DNA of 64,000 nt. Source: Hippopus hippopus. Lineage: Eukaryota; Mollusca; Bivalvia; Cardiida; Cardiidae. Positions 11,016 through 21,430 of this stretch are shown here, in pieces. Position 1 is the first letter of the stretch. Each line of letters starts with the position of its first letter. Both the position numbers and the translations under genes were made by a program. The notes under the pieces are model-generated. The model was not told the origin of the DNA, did not search any database, and saw only the letters and a list, made by a program, of their open reading frames with translations. The DNA is taken from positions 27,301,587-27,365,586 of the forward strand of contig OX328107.1 of NCBI GenBank assembly GCA_946811185.2, read 5' to 3'.

Positions 11016-12289
11016 TTAAAGGTTCAATGTACATACGAACAACATCCGGGAGAGTAATTCATTGGAAGCCGCTCGAAAGCGGCTTCCAGTAGGAATGTAC
11101 CTAAACTATTTACCATGTAGATGATCAGTAATTATTCGATAGGTGATAATTTTTGTAAAATTTCTAATAATGTTGTGTTGTTGTGACAGAATTACTCCAC
11201 ATGACTCTTTCTTAAGTATTCCAACAGACCTACATGAAATTCAAACCTGGTTTTTTTTGCAATATATAGTTCATTCCCAAATAACAATAAAAAATACAGA
11301 AAGATAAACATCCTTTAATTGGCTAGTCCCCCGAAGTTTTCAGACATATAGGATTCCTTCCATTTTCCCAAACGAAGTCGTCATGCTTTCGGTTTATCAC
11401 AAGCTTTCACACCTCTCAATGGTTTTCGCATTTGTCTACTTTTTTACAAAACAAAATAATGATGATTATGATATAGAGAGCATCTTAGAATATGATAATC
11501 AGAAGCAATTTTATGTACAAGTTTTTCGTCCAATCTTAATTTGTAAAGGATAAAACAGCGGTTAACCTTTGATCAAGATACAGACTGGTTACCTCCCTAC
11601 ACAAGAGGCGTCTACATCAGCTATTTATAGAATACTTGCGAAAAGATAACCCTTTTTCTTCCCTTCGTCTACACATTAGCCCAATGGATTTTTGTTACAC
11701 GAAACATCTATCTTATGAGATCTGCAAAATTTAGCATTTACTGTATTGTGTATCGAAGCTGTTATGATCAGACTGTACGTGCTGTACGGTATGGTCCTGA
11801 TCTACAGAACCCTTGAAACCAGGCCCGTTTGAAACATGACGTATGGATCGTGATGTACATTGACTACAGTAATTATCATGGTTGTGCCTGGTGCTCTAGA
11901 TAAGGGTTGAAGCTGCTCGAAAATGACGGAAATAGATGAAGATCAGACAGTACATAGCCCGTGTAATATTTTTTTTAATATTCTATAAGATATTTCGTAA
12001 ACATAAAAGAAAATCTTGTTTGTTTTCCTTACTCAGTGTATTTATTTCGTTGTGTAGTCGAAGGGTTAAATTTATTACAGAACCTATTACTGTAATTATA
12101 CAACTTTTTACGTCGCTGCTGGTCAAAGGATTAGAATAGCTCTTGAAATTTACATTAGAAGTTTTACACTCGGTTTGTACAAGGCCTATGCAGAAAATGG
12201 TTCAAACTACTGTTTATTAAACGAAATATGTATAGTAATAGTTATTATGTTGTGGTTGAATAGATCCAGATCTTTAAAGACTTAAAAAA

Positions 12290-12312
12290 TGTTTGTGTGT
12301 GTGTGTGTGTCT
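12290..12312. repeat. (GT)n microsatellite
   Basis: A short run of about ten GT units inside the long duplicated segment. Copy 2 (55303-57045) lacks it. Confidence 0.9.
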
Positions 12313-12799
12313 GCCATTTCAGGAATAAAAGAAACGTGGTTTGTGCCAACTTTGCAGGCTATGATCAGAATAATTTTGGAGATGCCATGCAAAAGTTTTT
12401 GTTTCTAGAGTAGAAATGTAAAGATTCACTGTGTTACAAGCATGCTAAGATACTTTTTGACAAGCAAGAAGATCATCTTTTAGAAAAAAGTTGTTGAATA
12501 TTTTCTTTTTTTTTTTTTTTTTTCTTTCCTTTTTTTCTTTTTTATTGTAAAAAAAAAAAGAAACACAAAGAAGAGATCACTGATAAGAATTGTAAATACA
12601 TGTAAACATCATATGTGAGTAACGATCTTATTATCACTTTGAAAAATTGGTAACTTAAATAATTCTGTAGTATTGCCTTTAATGCCGCTATAGAAGTTTC
12701 CTTTCTAAAATCATTAAATGAATGGAAAATGCTGTATTTGAATGCGCAATTTCTCCATTTTCAAATTTCGAGTAGAAATTTAAAAATTCCGATGCTTTT

Positions 12800-12905
12800 A
12801 CGTCCCCCCCCCCCCCATAGACATCACTTTATAATAATAATATATCAACCCCTCCCCCCCCCCCCCCCCCCCATATACATCACTTTATAATAATAATATA
12901 TCAAC
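12800..12905. repeat. Poly-C tracts with a local tandem duplication
   Basis: Two C-tracts are each followed by the same CATCACTTTATAATAATAATA block, an approximately 66-bp tandem duplication that includes the tract. Long C-tracts are assembly-sensitive, so the tract lengths should be treated as approximate. Confidence 0.8.
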
Positions 12906-13035
12906 AAGATTATTTAAGATTCCTCTCTAAATTTCTTTTAAGAATTAGAATACCTGTACATATTATTTTCTGTTTCTTTTTTCCTTGTTTTAAGTTGTAA
13001 TGGCTTATAATTATTCCAATCTCAAATTACTCATA

Positions 13036-13988
13036 CAGGGTGATTCATAATATCTGATACTATTTCAATCCTTAATATTATTTTTCTGCCGACATATACC
13101 TTGTTATAATTTATATCACAATACTCTGCAATTATTACTGTTTTGTTTGATACACAATGTTAAGTACTTTAAATACTTACATGTTAGATAAAAAATGCCA
13201 AACTCAGCAGGCCTCTTTTGAAAGTTTGCTATCACTGATGCACTGAGATCTTTCTCATCTCTCGACAAATAGCTCCATCCTGTTGGAACCAAATGTCTTC
13301 ATCTCCTTTTCTCTGTAAAGCTGGCAAAAACGTGTTTTTAGCAATGTCAGGTAACATTCACTCAATACTGTTTGCGTCTCTACACCTAGTTCACAAAAGA
13401 ATCGTCCAATCACACCACTGTAACTTAACACCGCCCATACGGTAACTTTTTCATCATGCAGAGGATTTTCATAATAAATTCGAAGCAGCACCCCATACAG
13501 CACATTCAGTATTGTTGTGGCTTCATAAAACTGTTGGGAAAATTTAATCTTCTTCAGGACTGACACTGTTTGCCCCCTCCCTTCCCCCATAGCCCAGACC
13601 TTAGTCTTTGAACTTTTTCTTGTGGAGACTCTTGAAAGAAAATGTATAGTCACCTAAACCAAACTCTGTTGTAGAGGTGAAGATAGCTATTCGTTGAGAG
13701 ATGTGAAATAAGGCCAGAAATGAGTTCATCGGTGACAGCAAACTTTCAAAAGGGGCTTGACGTCACAAAAGCCTAGCATGGACGTCATACAGAGCATATC
13801 ATTTAAATGTTGTAAAAAAGTTTGACCTATTTTATTTAACATGTAACTGTTTTAAGTACTTTTAACATTGTATATCAAACAAAACTGCAATCATTGTAGA
13901 GTATTGTGACATAACTTTAACGAGGTATGTGCTGGCAGAAAGAAAATATTACAGGTTGAAACTGTATCAGATATTATGAATCACCCTG
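13036..13988 (-). mobile_element. Decayed mariner element, long inverted ends
   Basis: 953 bp flanked by TA (13034-13035 and 13989-13990). Ends read CAGGGTGATTCATAATATCT and its complement. The inverted similarity runs inward for at least about 165 bp, long for mariner, whose ends are often near 30 bp. A transposase remnant lies between. The body is too short for a complete mariner transposase of about 345 residues, so it is internally deleted. Confidence 0.88.
13240..13653 (-). pseudogene. Mariner transposase remnant
   Basis: The frame from 13653 carries KVTVWAVLSYSGVIG and the FFCE.GVETQTVLSE block typical of the mariner DDE/D core. A one-base shift is then needed. The neighbouring frame (about 13264-13304) reads DEDIWFQQDGA, the signature around the second catalytic aspartate, while the main frame has lost it. 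The N-terminal helix-turn-helix half and the C-terminus are missing. The enzyme would have cut and pasted its own element at TA. As it stands it cannot encode an active transposase. Confidence 0.8.
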
Positions 13989-14017
13989 TATACTCGTAGT
14001 TCGTTGACATCACGCCG

Positions 14018-14307
14018 AGTTCGGTAGCGCAGTCAGTGACGTACAAGAATTGAAACCGGGGATCGGGGGTCGCTGGTACGATTCTCCGGCATGGCAAAAT
14101 TCTTTGTGATGACTAGTGATGGTCATTACGACCGGGTTCATTCCCCTCTCATTGCTGATCATATTTTCGACGGTAGTCATATGGGAAAGCCGCCAGTAGC
14201 TGGGAAGACTATTGTGAGAAGTACTGATGAAAGAAACTATAGCAAAGTATAAATATGTGCACAGGTCGCCGCGATAGAACTTAAATAATGTTAAAAAACG
14301 GCGAAAA
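14018..14307 (+). mobile_element. tRNA-derived SINE, full or nearly full
   Basis: Starts with a tRNA-like head (GGTAGCGCAGTCAGTGACG, then GGTACGATTCTCC as B-box-like) and continues into the body shared with 4767-5060 in reverse: GATGGTCATTACGA.CGGGTTCAT, then GTGCACAGGTCGCCGCGATA and AAAAAACGGCG. The 3' tail is decayed. The minus frame at 14010-14318 is an antisense shadow of the SINE. Confidence 0.8.
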
Positions 14308-14856
14308 CTGCCATGCAAATAAAATGCTTGATATCACATATAGAGAATATTTGGGTTTTTTTTTCGTTGAAAGATCAAAATTTATTTCATCCAGTGAACA
14401 TCATCGTAATATTTTCACGAATAGCGCAGCAAAGAGTAGAAACAATACCGTAAGAAGTTCACGAGACGAAATAAATTTCGATCTTTCACCGTAATGAAAA
14501 ACAAATATTCTGTTTATTTCATGCTTCTAATGAATTTTCCACGACGACTCCATTTTTTTATTTAATATCCCTGCAACAATCCGTACATTTGTCATTTAGC
14601 ATGAATGACTGTTTGAAGACCAAATAGCGTTCTGAAGATGCCGCTTTTTTTTTTTTATATATTATTTGTGTTTATGTGAGGACTGTAATTACGACGATAG
14701 CATTTAAAATGTAACATATAGACCATTCGGCTAATGAAAAGCTACACAACAATATTTTAGAAGTTTAGACTGACTGATATTAGATATAATTTTTCAGTTG
14801 TAGTAATATCAGTCCTTTTTATATTCAGAAATTTAGTCACGCTTCATCAAACAAAC
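14308..14856. other. No gene recognised
   Basis: AT-rich; a loose inverted pair GTTGAAAGATCAAAATTTATTTC (14367-14389) and GAAATAAATTTCGATCTTTCAC (14468-14489) could fold into an arm of about 20 bp. No domain seen. Confidence 0.4.
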
Positions 14857-14864
14857 GTATAACA

Positions 14865-15485
14865 CATCCTCGGTAACCCAGTTTCGATTCATTCTGTAAT
14901 CGCCCCTGGGTTATTTCGCTGGCGTTGCCTCGTTCTCATGAATTATTCATGAAGCATTTTGATTGGTGATCTCAGTTTTTCTTTGAGAAAATTTAAAATT
15001 ATTTTTATCACAAATACGCGGTCATTTCTATTTTTTACTTGTCGATATTCAATCACATCATTCGTTGCAAATTAAGCTTAGCGATACTTTAAATATGGCG
15101 GCGCCCATCAACACCACAACCGAGAAGCGTTTAAAAGAGATTTTCGGCGTAACACCGAAAGATTGTCAGTTAAAATCGTACACAAACATCGATAGTGTCG
15201 TCCCTGTATTGCAGAATGGCATATCTCACAGGAGACAAGCATGCCGACGGCCGCCATATTTGTTGACAACCTCGAGTTTTTTTTCCAGGGTTATTTTTAG
15301 TAACGGAAGAAATGAAATTATCCTCTCTACAAGAGAGTATAATTATGTTATCGATCTTTCGATTGGCTATTAGGGTACTTCCCGACCATATGAATATTCA
15401 TAAGAGACGACGATTTGCTAGTCAATTTTCCCAGGGGTGATACATGGAGGGTAACGTAATGCTTCAAACCTGGGTTCCGAGGATG
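14865..15485 (+). mobile_element. P-like non-autonomous DNA element
   Basis: 621 bp bounded by a perfect 8-bp duplication GTATAACA (14857-14864 and 15486-15493). Ends begin CATCCTCGG and are inverted over roughly 50-100 bp (left ACCCAGTTTC...CGCCCCTGGG, right complement ACCCAGGTTT...CACCCCTGG). CA...TG ends with 8-bp duplications are a P-superfamily pattern; hAT is the alternative. The interior carries a frame with an AATATGGCGGCG start context, described separately. Confidence 0.75.
15095..15373 (+). CDS. Unidentified ORF inside P-like element
   Basis: From the ATG at 15095 there are 93 codons beginning MAAPINTTTEKRLKEIFGVT. The ATG sits in ATGGCGGCG, the context common at metazoan first exons and YY1-type promoter sites. 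The first 45 or so residues look protein-like and weakly recall the LKEIFG start of RecQ-like helicases; the rest is poor. I infer either the first exon of the parent transposase gene or a captured host exon. A donor-like AGGGTTATTTT lies in the later part but no clear GTAAGT. Function not assigned. Confidence 0.3.
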   Translation: MAAPINTTTEKRLKEIFGVTPKDCQLKSYTNIDSVVPVLQNGISHRRQACRRPPYLLTTSSFFSRVIFSNGRNEIILSTREYNYVIDLSIGY

Positions 15486-15493
15486 GTATAACA

Positions 15494-16494
15494 TAGCTTG
15501 TGGAGTGAAAGGTATCAACGAGAATACAGAGCGTATGGCTTACATAAGTAACTGACAACAAAGTTTTTGAAAGAAAGTCCTAATCCATCGGTACCGATCA
15601 ACACATTCAGAGCTGTTCCACATATTCAGAGCCGGTAACCATAATCGGAGCCTTTATTTATATTATGTCAATTTTGTGTTAATTCTTATCAATGCTTTGC
15701 CAGCAGTGAATAGAAAAGTTCAACGCAATAATTAACGGATTTAGGACGGCAAAACTCTGTCTTATTGGCTAATTCAATGGCAATATCAGTCTGAAATTGG
15801 GTCCTTGACTAGTATTATTTTCGCTACGGTCCACTGCACAAATGATTCAGACAGCGCTGTACACATTCTACAACTTTCCATGGTGTAGAAAACACATAGA
15901 AAGACATTGCATGACATTCTCCCTTTTTCGAAATTCAAAGATATAAGAACACATAAGTACAAAGAATGACAAGCTTTCCTGTTTTTCATTTTTTTTTTTT
16001 TTTCCAGCCGATATTTTCGGAACCGGAAAACCCAACACACCATTTAATCGTCAGAGCCATTGGCTCTGAATTTAAGTTTCCTACCCGTGCCAAGCATGCA
16101 GATTGTTTCATTACATTTACACCTATTTACCTGCCGCTTACTGTTCTGAAAAGAAAAACCTGATGGGGGTCATCATTCAGAAAAGATAAAGAGCCATTTA
16201 TTGGTGTTTAGTGAAGACAAAAAAAATTCAACCTAGACGGTCCGGTGTTTATAGTTTTAACCCATAGGCAATCTCCGAGCAGAGTTGTCGTTCGTTACTC
16301 TCACCATACATCTCTGCAACGGGCTAAATGACAAGAATCTTGTCAAACCATGGAAAACATGTTTTGTTACTGTTTAACTGTTTCATGTGTAACATAATAA
16401 AGTAGACAAAGGAAATATGATTCCGGATACATTATAGGTGCATTCAAACTGATGAATTTACCTGTATACAATGGAACTATTTTTTCAAGCTTCT
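15494..16494. other. No gene recognised
   Basis: Frames at 15786-16043 (minus) and 15966-16163 (plus) overlap a T-tract at 15990-16004 and have no domain. 15600-15660 shows two near copies of CACAT(A)TTCAGAGC. Nothing else is supported. Confidence 0.4.
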
Positions 16495-16749
16495 TTACTG
16501 ATCAGAATCTAACGCCAATTGTAAAAAAGATGGCTGCGCCCATGAATGATGACAACAGTTTCGACACACCGATGGATCTAAGTTTGTAAGATTAAAAAAC
16601 AAGTTATCGTCCTTTAAAAGACATTTAAGCTTTTCAGAAAATCCCTCTTTTTCACATTTCCTACGACTAAGTCTGATTGGCCGTATGCTGTTTGAACAGC
16701 ACACAAAACAATCGATTGGTCTTTCTTTCACCGGCGTTTGTGTCGCCAT
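16495..16749 (-). CDS. Candidate first exon, cysteine-pair protein
   Basis: 84 codons from an ATG in AAAATGGCGACACAA context. The product begins MATQTPVKERPIDCFVCC and has a CxxC pair near residues 14-17 and another (VCRNC) near 61-65, about 45 residues apart. A paired-cysteine N-terminal zinc-binding module, as in ZAD-like domains, is a reasonable reading but not proven. Upstream are CACGTG (16779-16784) and GTCATGTGAC (16761-16770), both E-box-like, supporting a promoter. A weak donor (ATCA|GTAAAG) lies at the 3' end; without it the frame stops. Partner exons would lie to the left. Could also be the first exon of a domesticated or mobile gene. Confidence 0.4.
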   Translation of the reverse strand: MATQTPVKERPIDCFVCCSNSIRPIRLSRRKCEKEGFSEKLKCLLKDDNLFFNLTNLDPSVCRNCCHHSWAQPSFLQLALDSDQ

Positions 16750-16754
16750 TTTGA

Positions 16755-16800
16755 GTTATGGTCATGTGACGAAAATATCACGTGATAACGGACTACCTTC
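16755..16800 (-). promoter_or_regulatory. Putative promoter with paired E-boxes
   Basis: ATCACGTGAT (16777-16786) and GTCATGTGAC (16761-16770) lie within 40 bp upstream of the ATG at 16749. CACGTG with flanking T/A is the USF/MITF type of site. Reading it as a promoter is inference. Confidence 0.3.
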
Positions 16801-16844
16801 TGATCCAACTACAGGTGAATGGGAATGATCCGTAGTGCAAGAGA

Positions 16845-17055
16845 GTGACCCTTAGGCTGCTAAGCGTGACTCACTGACCTTCTGCGGACATTGTAGATCA
16901 AGACCAGACTGCAATGAACGTGCAGTCTGATCTTGGAACTACACTGTCCGATAAGGAGATGTCTTTCCCTAAAAATACGTTTGAAACGGAAATACTCGGG
17001 ATTTTACTGTCGGCTTGAAAGTTTCATTTGAATTTAATTAGCTATATAAGAGTTA
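16845..17055 (+). mobile_element. TTAA-type hairpin-A MITE
   Basis: Same order as 9041-9246: GGCTGCTAAGCGTGACTCAC, the central palindrome (about 16894-16950) with GATCAAGACCAGACTGCA facing TGCAGTCTGATCTTGG, then TCCGATAAGGAGAT and a decayed right end. Confidence 0.75.
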
Positions 17056-17404
17056 ATAGTCTTTGTTGTACTGTCCACTGTCCAGATTTTTTAACTGGCT
17101 CTTTAGTTTTAATTACTTTTCCTCAAAATCATAAGCAATCATAAATTTCGGAATGCTTTTTTTTTGTAAATTTCACCGTAGACAATTTGAATCGGTTTCT
17201 GATTGGAATAGATCTCACTTACTGGATTACTAAGGTCACTTTTGCAACAAGGCTTGTCAGTAACTGCCTTATCTCGTCACTTACTATATTATTTTCGAGA
17301 AAGTCGTAAGGAACACAGTATTTTCTGATTAATTTCACAAAATTATCTTGCGATACAAACGCATTGGCTATAATGAACAGTAAAACTCGTCTATAAAGAC
17401 CACC

Positions 17405-17540
17405 TACGGTACTTTTAAATTTGGTCATATTGGCGGGGTGGTCAGCCGTTGGGAATCGAATCCACACCCTCAACTGACCCGAAACTTGACGTTTACGAGT
17501 CCTACGTTCTACCACTTGAGCTATGCGGGATGCATCATGG
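17405..17540 (-). mobile_element. tRNA-like SINE head or tRNA pseudogene
   Basis: On the minus strand: TAGCTCAAGTGGTAGAACG (A box), then GTGGATTCGATTCCC (B box) after an extra-long variable spacer, so it cannot fold as a normal tRNA. Body beyond the head is not recognised. The frame at 17219-17566 overlaps it and is not a gene. Confidence 0.65.
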
Positions 17541-17589
17541 CTAGAGGAATCGTACCTGGAAAACATTTATTTTATTTTTTAAATTCGGA

Positions 17590-17700
17590 ATAACGGTTGC
17601 CGTTCTGAAAAGTAGTCTTGTTCTGTACCCAGAATCATCGCGGCCCAAACCAGTTAGGTATTTATTTGAAAAATGCCATCTTGCGGAAGGTAATAGTCCT
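17590..17700 (-). repeat. Fragment of the 9-bp-TSD element
   Basis: GTTGCCGTTCTGAAAAGTAG, TCTGTACCCAGAAT and AATGCCATCTTGCGG match the interior and end of the element at 34593-34911 in the same order. Truncated on the left. Confidence 0.7.
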
Positions 17701-17984
17701 GGGTGTACTCGATCCAAAAAGACGAAGATAATTGCCCATTGATAAAGCCTAAAAAAAAAAAAGCCATCTGTGTTTAGGGTTTCCCTACCCTACCTAGAAA
17801 ATACTGCTGACCCTAAACTTTTTATGCTACGATTAAAAAAAAATATCTGTCGGGTGTGATTTCAGTACATGTTCCATGTAAAAAGTTTCTGGAGAAAAAA
17901 GAAAATTCCCTACCTACAGCATCTCGGACCGAAATCCTTAACACAGATATTTTTTGTGGCATTTGTCGAATACAATGCCACTAT

Positions 17985-18790
17985 GAGTTCAATACTGAAT
18001 GTTCAATATTGAATTTTGAAGACCATGTATCGTATTTTGTGCAAAACCGAAGGAAATAAACCCAATTAAACTCAATTTTTCTCAGACGAATGAGTTTTTC
18101 GATAGCACTCAGATATGTAATCGGAAATGGCATATTAAAACAAACTGGATTAGGCCATCGGTCATGGAAATACTTCTTCTTGATTGAAAATAGCTTCACT
18201 CGCCTCAGCCTTCTATTCGCGCAATGATATACACAAAATTTGTATACTGACCGCATTGGTTCCCGGCTTGTTCGTTCCAAACCCAGTTCATCCCTGGGCT
18301 TGTTCGTCCCATGATTGCATGCTAAACCATTTGATTGTGCATGAATATTTACGGATCGAAATAATTGATTGTAATGTTGGGAATTAGATCTTGAAGGCCA
18401 AAGATATCTCAAAATCATAGTTTTCAGGTATTCGATATATATGCATGGTTTCTCTCTCTACCCGTCATGCATCCTACCGTTAAGGGACATTACTCCTGAC
18501 TCCTCCTGTGAATGATCGAAGGGAGACCACCAGTACACAAATAATCCAAACTTTGGTACCAGTACTCTCCTTTTAACAAAAAAAAAAAAAAAAAAAAAGA
18601 AGAGAAAAGAGGTATTAATTTGCTTAGTAGGTTTACTTTCGAGTTAATATTTGAATAATATTTCTCTTCTTTTTTTTCAAATTATTAATTCCACACAATG
18701 GCTTCCTTGACAAGTGCCACACAAGCGTTTTCAACGCTTTGATTTGTTTGGCCTAGGAGTAATGAACACTCCACGAGTGGGCTGCTAGTG
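17985..18790 (-). repeat. About 0.8-kb repeat, inverted partner of 49030-50175
   Basis: Contains, in reverse order to 49030-50175, TTCAATATTGAA, TCGTATTTTGTGC, GGCTTGTTCGTCCCA, AATCATAGTTTTCAGGTATT, CATGCATCCTACCGT, CTCCTGACTCCTCCTGTG and the AGCGTTTTCAACGCTTTG end block. The frame at 17981-18418 and its partner at 49712-50002 are similar only because the DNA is similar; both contain breaks when compared. Probably a non-autonomous element. Confidence 0.75.
18578..18599. repeat. Poly-A tract
   Basis: About 20 A residues inside the repeat, absent from the partner copy; could reflect slippage. Confidence 0.85.
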
Positions 18791-18839
18791 TTAAGGTTAT
18801 GTTTGTAGTTTTTCGCAGATAGATTTCATCTGTTTCTCC

Positions 18840-19270
18840 TTAAAGGCCCAGTAGAGGCCAAAATATCAAAGCAGGTGTTAAAATACATTTAAATTCAAAT
18901 CATACCATTTTTAAAAAAAAGTATGGAAAATATTTTTGAGATGACAGTCTGTTATCGTGTGGTCAGGTCATGTGTTAGTCGCTGGCAGAAAAAAAAAAGA
19001 ATTTTAAAATCAGGCAAAAAGTAAACAAAAGACACAGCTGCCCGGCAGGTTTTAACCTAGTTTTGAAATTAAATTCTCTGTCAGCGACTAACACTTGAAC
19101 CAGGGATCTTATATACATGTGTATATACGATCCCTGCTTGAACCGACTGTACAATGACAGATTATCACATTCACAATAATTTCTATACTTTAAACGGTAT
19201 GATATAACTTAAAATGCATTTTAACTACAGTTTTGGTAATCATTGGCCTTTATTGTTACTTGAAGGCCTT
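18840..19270. repeat. Long fold-back (inverted repeat) element
   Basis: Two imperfect arms face each other: AAATCATACCATTT, GATGACAGTCTGTTATC and GTGTTAGTCGCTGGCAG on the left; CTGTCAGCGACTAACAC, GACAGATTATCAC and ACGGTATGATATAACTT on the right. A nested palindrome around TATATACATGTGTATATA sits near 19115. Nothing coding. Confidence 0.75.
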
Positions 19271-19599
19271 CATGTGTCGATTTCTATTTAGTCCTTGTAG
19301 TGAGGACGCCACAAAATTATCTGTGAATTTACAGATTAAAAAACAAGAAAATTTGTAGCACAGCGCTAAACATCATGTAAAATTTAAAAAACTTAACAAT
19401 GTTGTAGCTAAAATTATTTTACGTATATTAAAGGGAGGTAATGCAAAAAAGGTGTCTTACTTTTCCTGTTTTTCACGAGAAAATCTTACTACACGATTTA
19501 CATGCAAATAAAAAGTATCCTTCCTTTAAATTCATACTGATAGGTAGACAAAACAGACTCAACTTTATATTAGTCAATTGTGATATTACAGTCTTAACT

Positions 19600-19800
19600 T
19601 GATCTACGCCTTCAGACAGACAATGTTCTGCGGTGAGAAAAGAATGTATCCTGTCACAATAATCGGACAGAACTATTCAACTGCCAACTTCATTACTCTC
19701 CTACCACTTGATATTGCTTTGAAGATGTTTACGACGAAAAAAATCATGTGGCTTGGAATGATTGTTGTGCAGAGTATCGGCTGTAAGAACTGACCTGGCA
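19600..19800 (-). mobile_element. SINE body fragment, rearranged
   Basis: GACAATGTTCTGCGGTGAGA...GAATGTATCCTGTCACAAT matches the body of the SINE at 812-1063, and ATGTGGCTTGGAATGATTGTTGTGCAGAGTAT matches its other strand. The fragment therefore seems partly inverted. Head and tail are absent. Confidence 0.5.
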
Positions 19801-19801
19801 G

Positions 19802-20060
19802 GACGGCAACACGCGAAAAGGGGCATTCGGACATTTGCGTAAAGTGTCGTCTCAGATCAGCCTGCGCAGTCCGCGCAGGTTAATCTGAGACGGCACTGTA
19901 CAACCACATTGGACTTCGTCCAACAGTAGACTTGCGCAAAACAGAACTAACCTGAAAACGGAAAGTGTAATCTCGGATCAGCCTGCGTGGACTGCGTAGG
20001 CTGATCCGGGACGACGCTACACGCAAATGTCCGAATGCCCCTTTCCGCATGTTGCAGGCC
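19802..20060 (-). mobile_element. Multi-hairpin MITE
   Basis: Copy of the 10506-10768 element with outer ends GCAACACGCGAAAAGGGG and CCCCTTTCCGCATGTTGC. Two inner hairpins CGGATCAGCCTGCG...AGGCTGATCCG are retained. Non-coding. Confidence 0.85.
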
Positions 20061-20374
20061 AATTGCAGTCAACGATGTTACAGTTTACTGTAACTTAGAT
20101 TGAGGTAAAATAGGTAATTCAGAAATAATCGCGAGTAGCCGTATGAAATGCGATATATAAGAACGCGAAAACTGAAAACAATGGATAAGAAGCACCTTTT
20201 GTTTCCACAGTGTTTTCAGACAGTAAAAGAGTATGGTCTTCATGTGTCCATAAAACAAAGGATCGATCTAGTACGGTTACGATGCTTGTGTTTATGTAGA
20301 TTTACGACGTAAAATTCTGAACTGGCTCCAGGCCACTAAGATATTAGAAAAAAAACTTGTAGACTTCACTCGTC

Positions 20375-20470
20375 ATAACTAGGCCGATTCCGTACCTACA
20401 TCTAACTTGATGGCTCCCATCACCCGAGGTATGCCGAATGTGATACCACATTTATTGTATTGAACGAACT
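20375..20470 (+). repeat. Dispersed repeat also at 61595-61670
   Basis: Shared blocks GGCCGATTCCGTA.CTACATC and TCACCCGAGG.TTGCCGAATGTG occur at both places. The right part (GTATTGAACGAACTGATTGC) also recurs at 27150-27170. Type unknown. Confidence 0.55.
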
Positions 20471-21089
20471 GATTGCTATGGTGGCATATTTCTGCCACGA
20501 GATACGAGATAGCTATCATGATAATTTTAGTAAACTATCGCGATAAATTAAAAGTTTCCTGGAAATCTTATCAAGAAAGTGAAAAGTTTCTTGATAAAAG
20601 TATCACGATAAACTAATATTTTATCGCAAAATTTCTCAACCGTGCTCGAAGCTGACATGCGAGATAAAACTATTGTGATATCTATAAATAGAAAATGCAT
20701 CATTTGGATGAACTCGGTAGTTTTGACTTAAAGGGCAACTACAGCCAAAATCTCATTTTGGATATATGAATCCTTTAATGAAAACAATCTTAAATTTGAA
20801 AACCGTATTTCAATGTCATAAGCGAAAATGTGGTTGCACACCTGTGCGAGTTTGTGAAATCTGCAATAAAGCGGATGTGACGCCTCACTTATTTCGGCTT
20901 CTGTGTACTATTAATTTGCTCTGATACTGACTTTTTTTTCTCACAGCCTTATCTTCCCTCATGTCGGGAGACGACTGTCGTATGCCGGGTGCCGAGTTTA
21001 AGCACTATTTCGAGCCAGGAGATGACTATTTATTCGCCAGTTTGCTGTCTGTCTGTCTGAACCGAATGACGTGGCTTAATATCGGATTT

Positions 21090-21290
21090 ACCATTAATCC
21101 TCAACAGGTTAAATAAACCTTCATGCCGATTACAAAATTTCGAATAGTAATAGTTTTTGGAGATACAAAAATAGATATCTCCGTATTGGACACTGTACAT
21201 AAGATCAGATTGCACGTTCTGTGCAGTCTGATCTTAATATACACTGTTTGGAAAAGGTCACTGAGTCGCGCTCAGCAGCCTTGGGGCCCC
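21090..21290 (-). mobile_element. Decayed TTAA-type hairpin-A MITE
   Basis: Core GATCAGATTGCACGTTCTGTGCAGTCTGATCTTAATA (about 21201-21245, inverted halves) with outer blocks AGATATCTCCGTATTGGACACTG and CTGAGTCGCGCTCAGCAGCC, in the order expected of the reverse orientation. Confidence 0.6.
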
Positions 21291-21361
21291 ACAGAAATTT
21301 AAATGAGGCAAGAAATCAATGGTGAATTCACTGTTGATTATCCATCTCTTTCATATGAGAA

Positions 21362-21430
21362 CGAGCGAGCGAGCGAGCGCGCGCGAGAGAGAGAGAGAGA
21401 GAGGGAGAGAAAGAGAGAGAGAGAGAGAGT
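21362..21430. repeat. (GAGC)n/(GA)n microsatellite
   Basis: Four GAGC-like units pass into GCGC and then a GA run broken by GGG and AAA. Confidence 0.95.

Larger units (their letters stand above)
11045..12960 (+). repeat. Long dispersed or duplicated segment, copy 1
   Basis: Collinear over almost its whole length with 55303-57045: AAGCGGCTTCCAG, CCATGTAGATGATCAGTAAT, TTGGCTAGTCCCCCGAA, TTTTCGCATTTGTCTACTTT, AGACTGGTTACCTCCCTACA, GATCAGACAGTACATAG and CAAGGCCTATGCAGAAAATG occur in the same order. Short insertions and homopolymer differences separate them. No shared long frame survives, so I treat it as non-coding. Target duplications are not visible. Confidence 0.75.

Noticed and set aside
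17405..17540. A functional tRNA gene
   Set aside because: The spacer between the A and B boxes is far too long and the arms do not fold as a tRNA.
17981..18418. 145-codon gene conserved at 49712-50002
   Set aside because: Similarity follows the DNA of an inverted repeat, including outside the frame; the partner has breaks.
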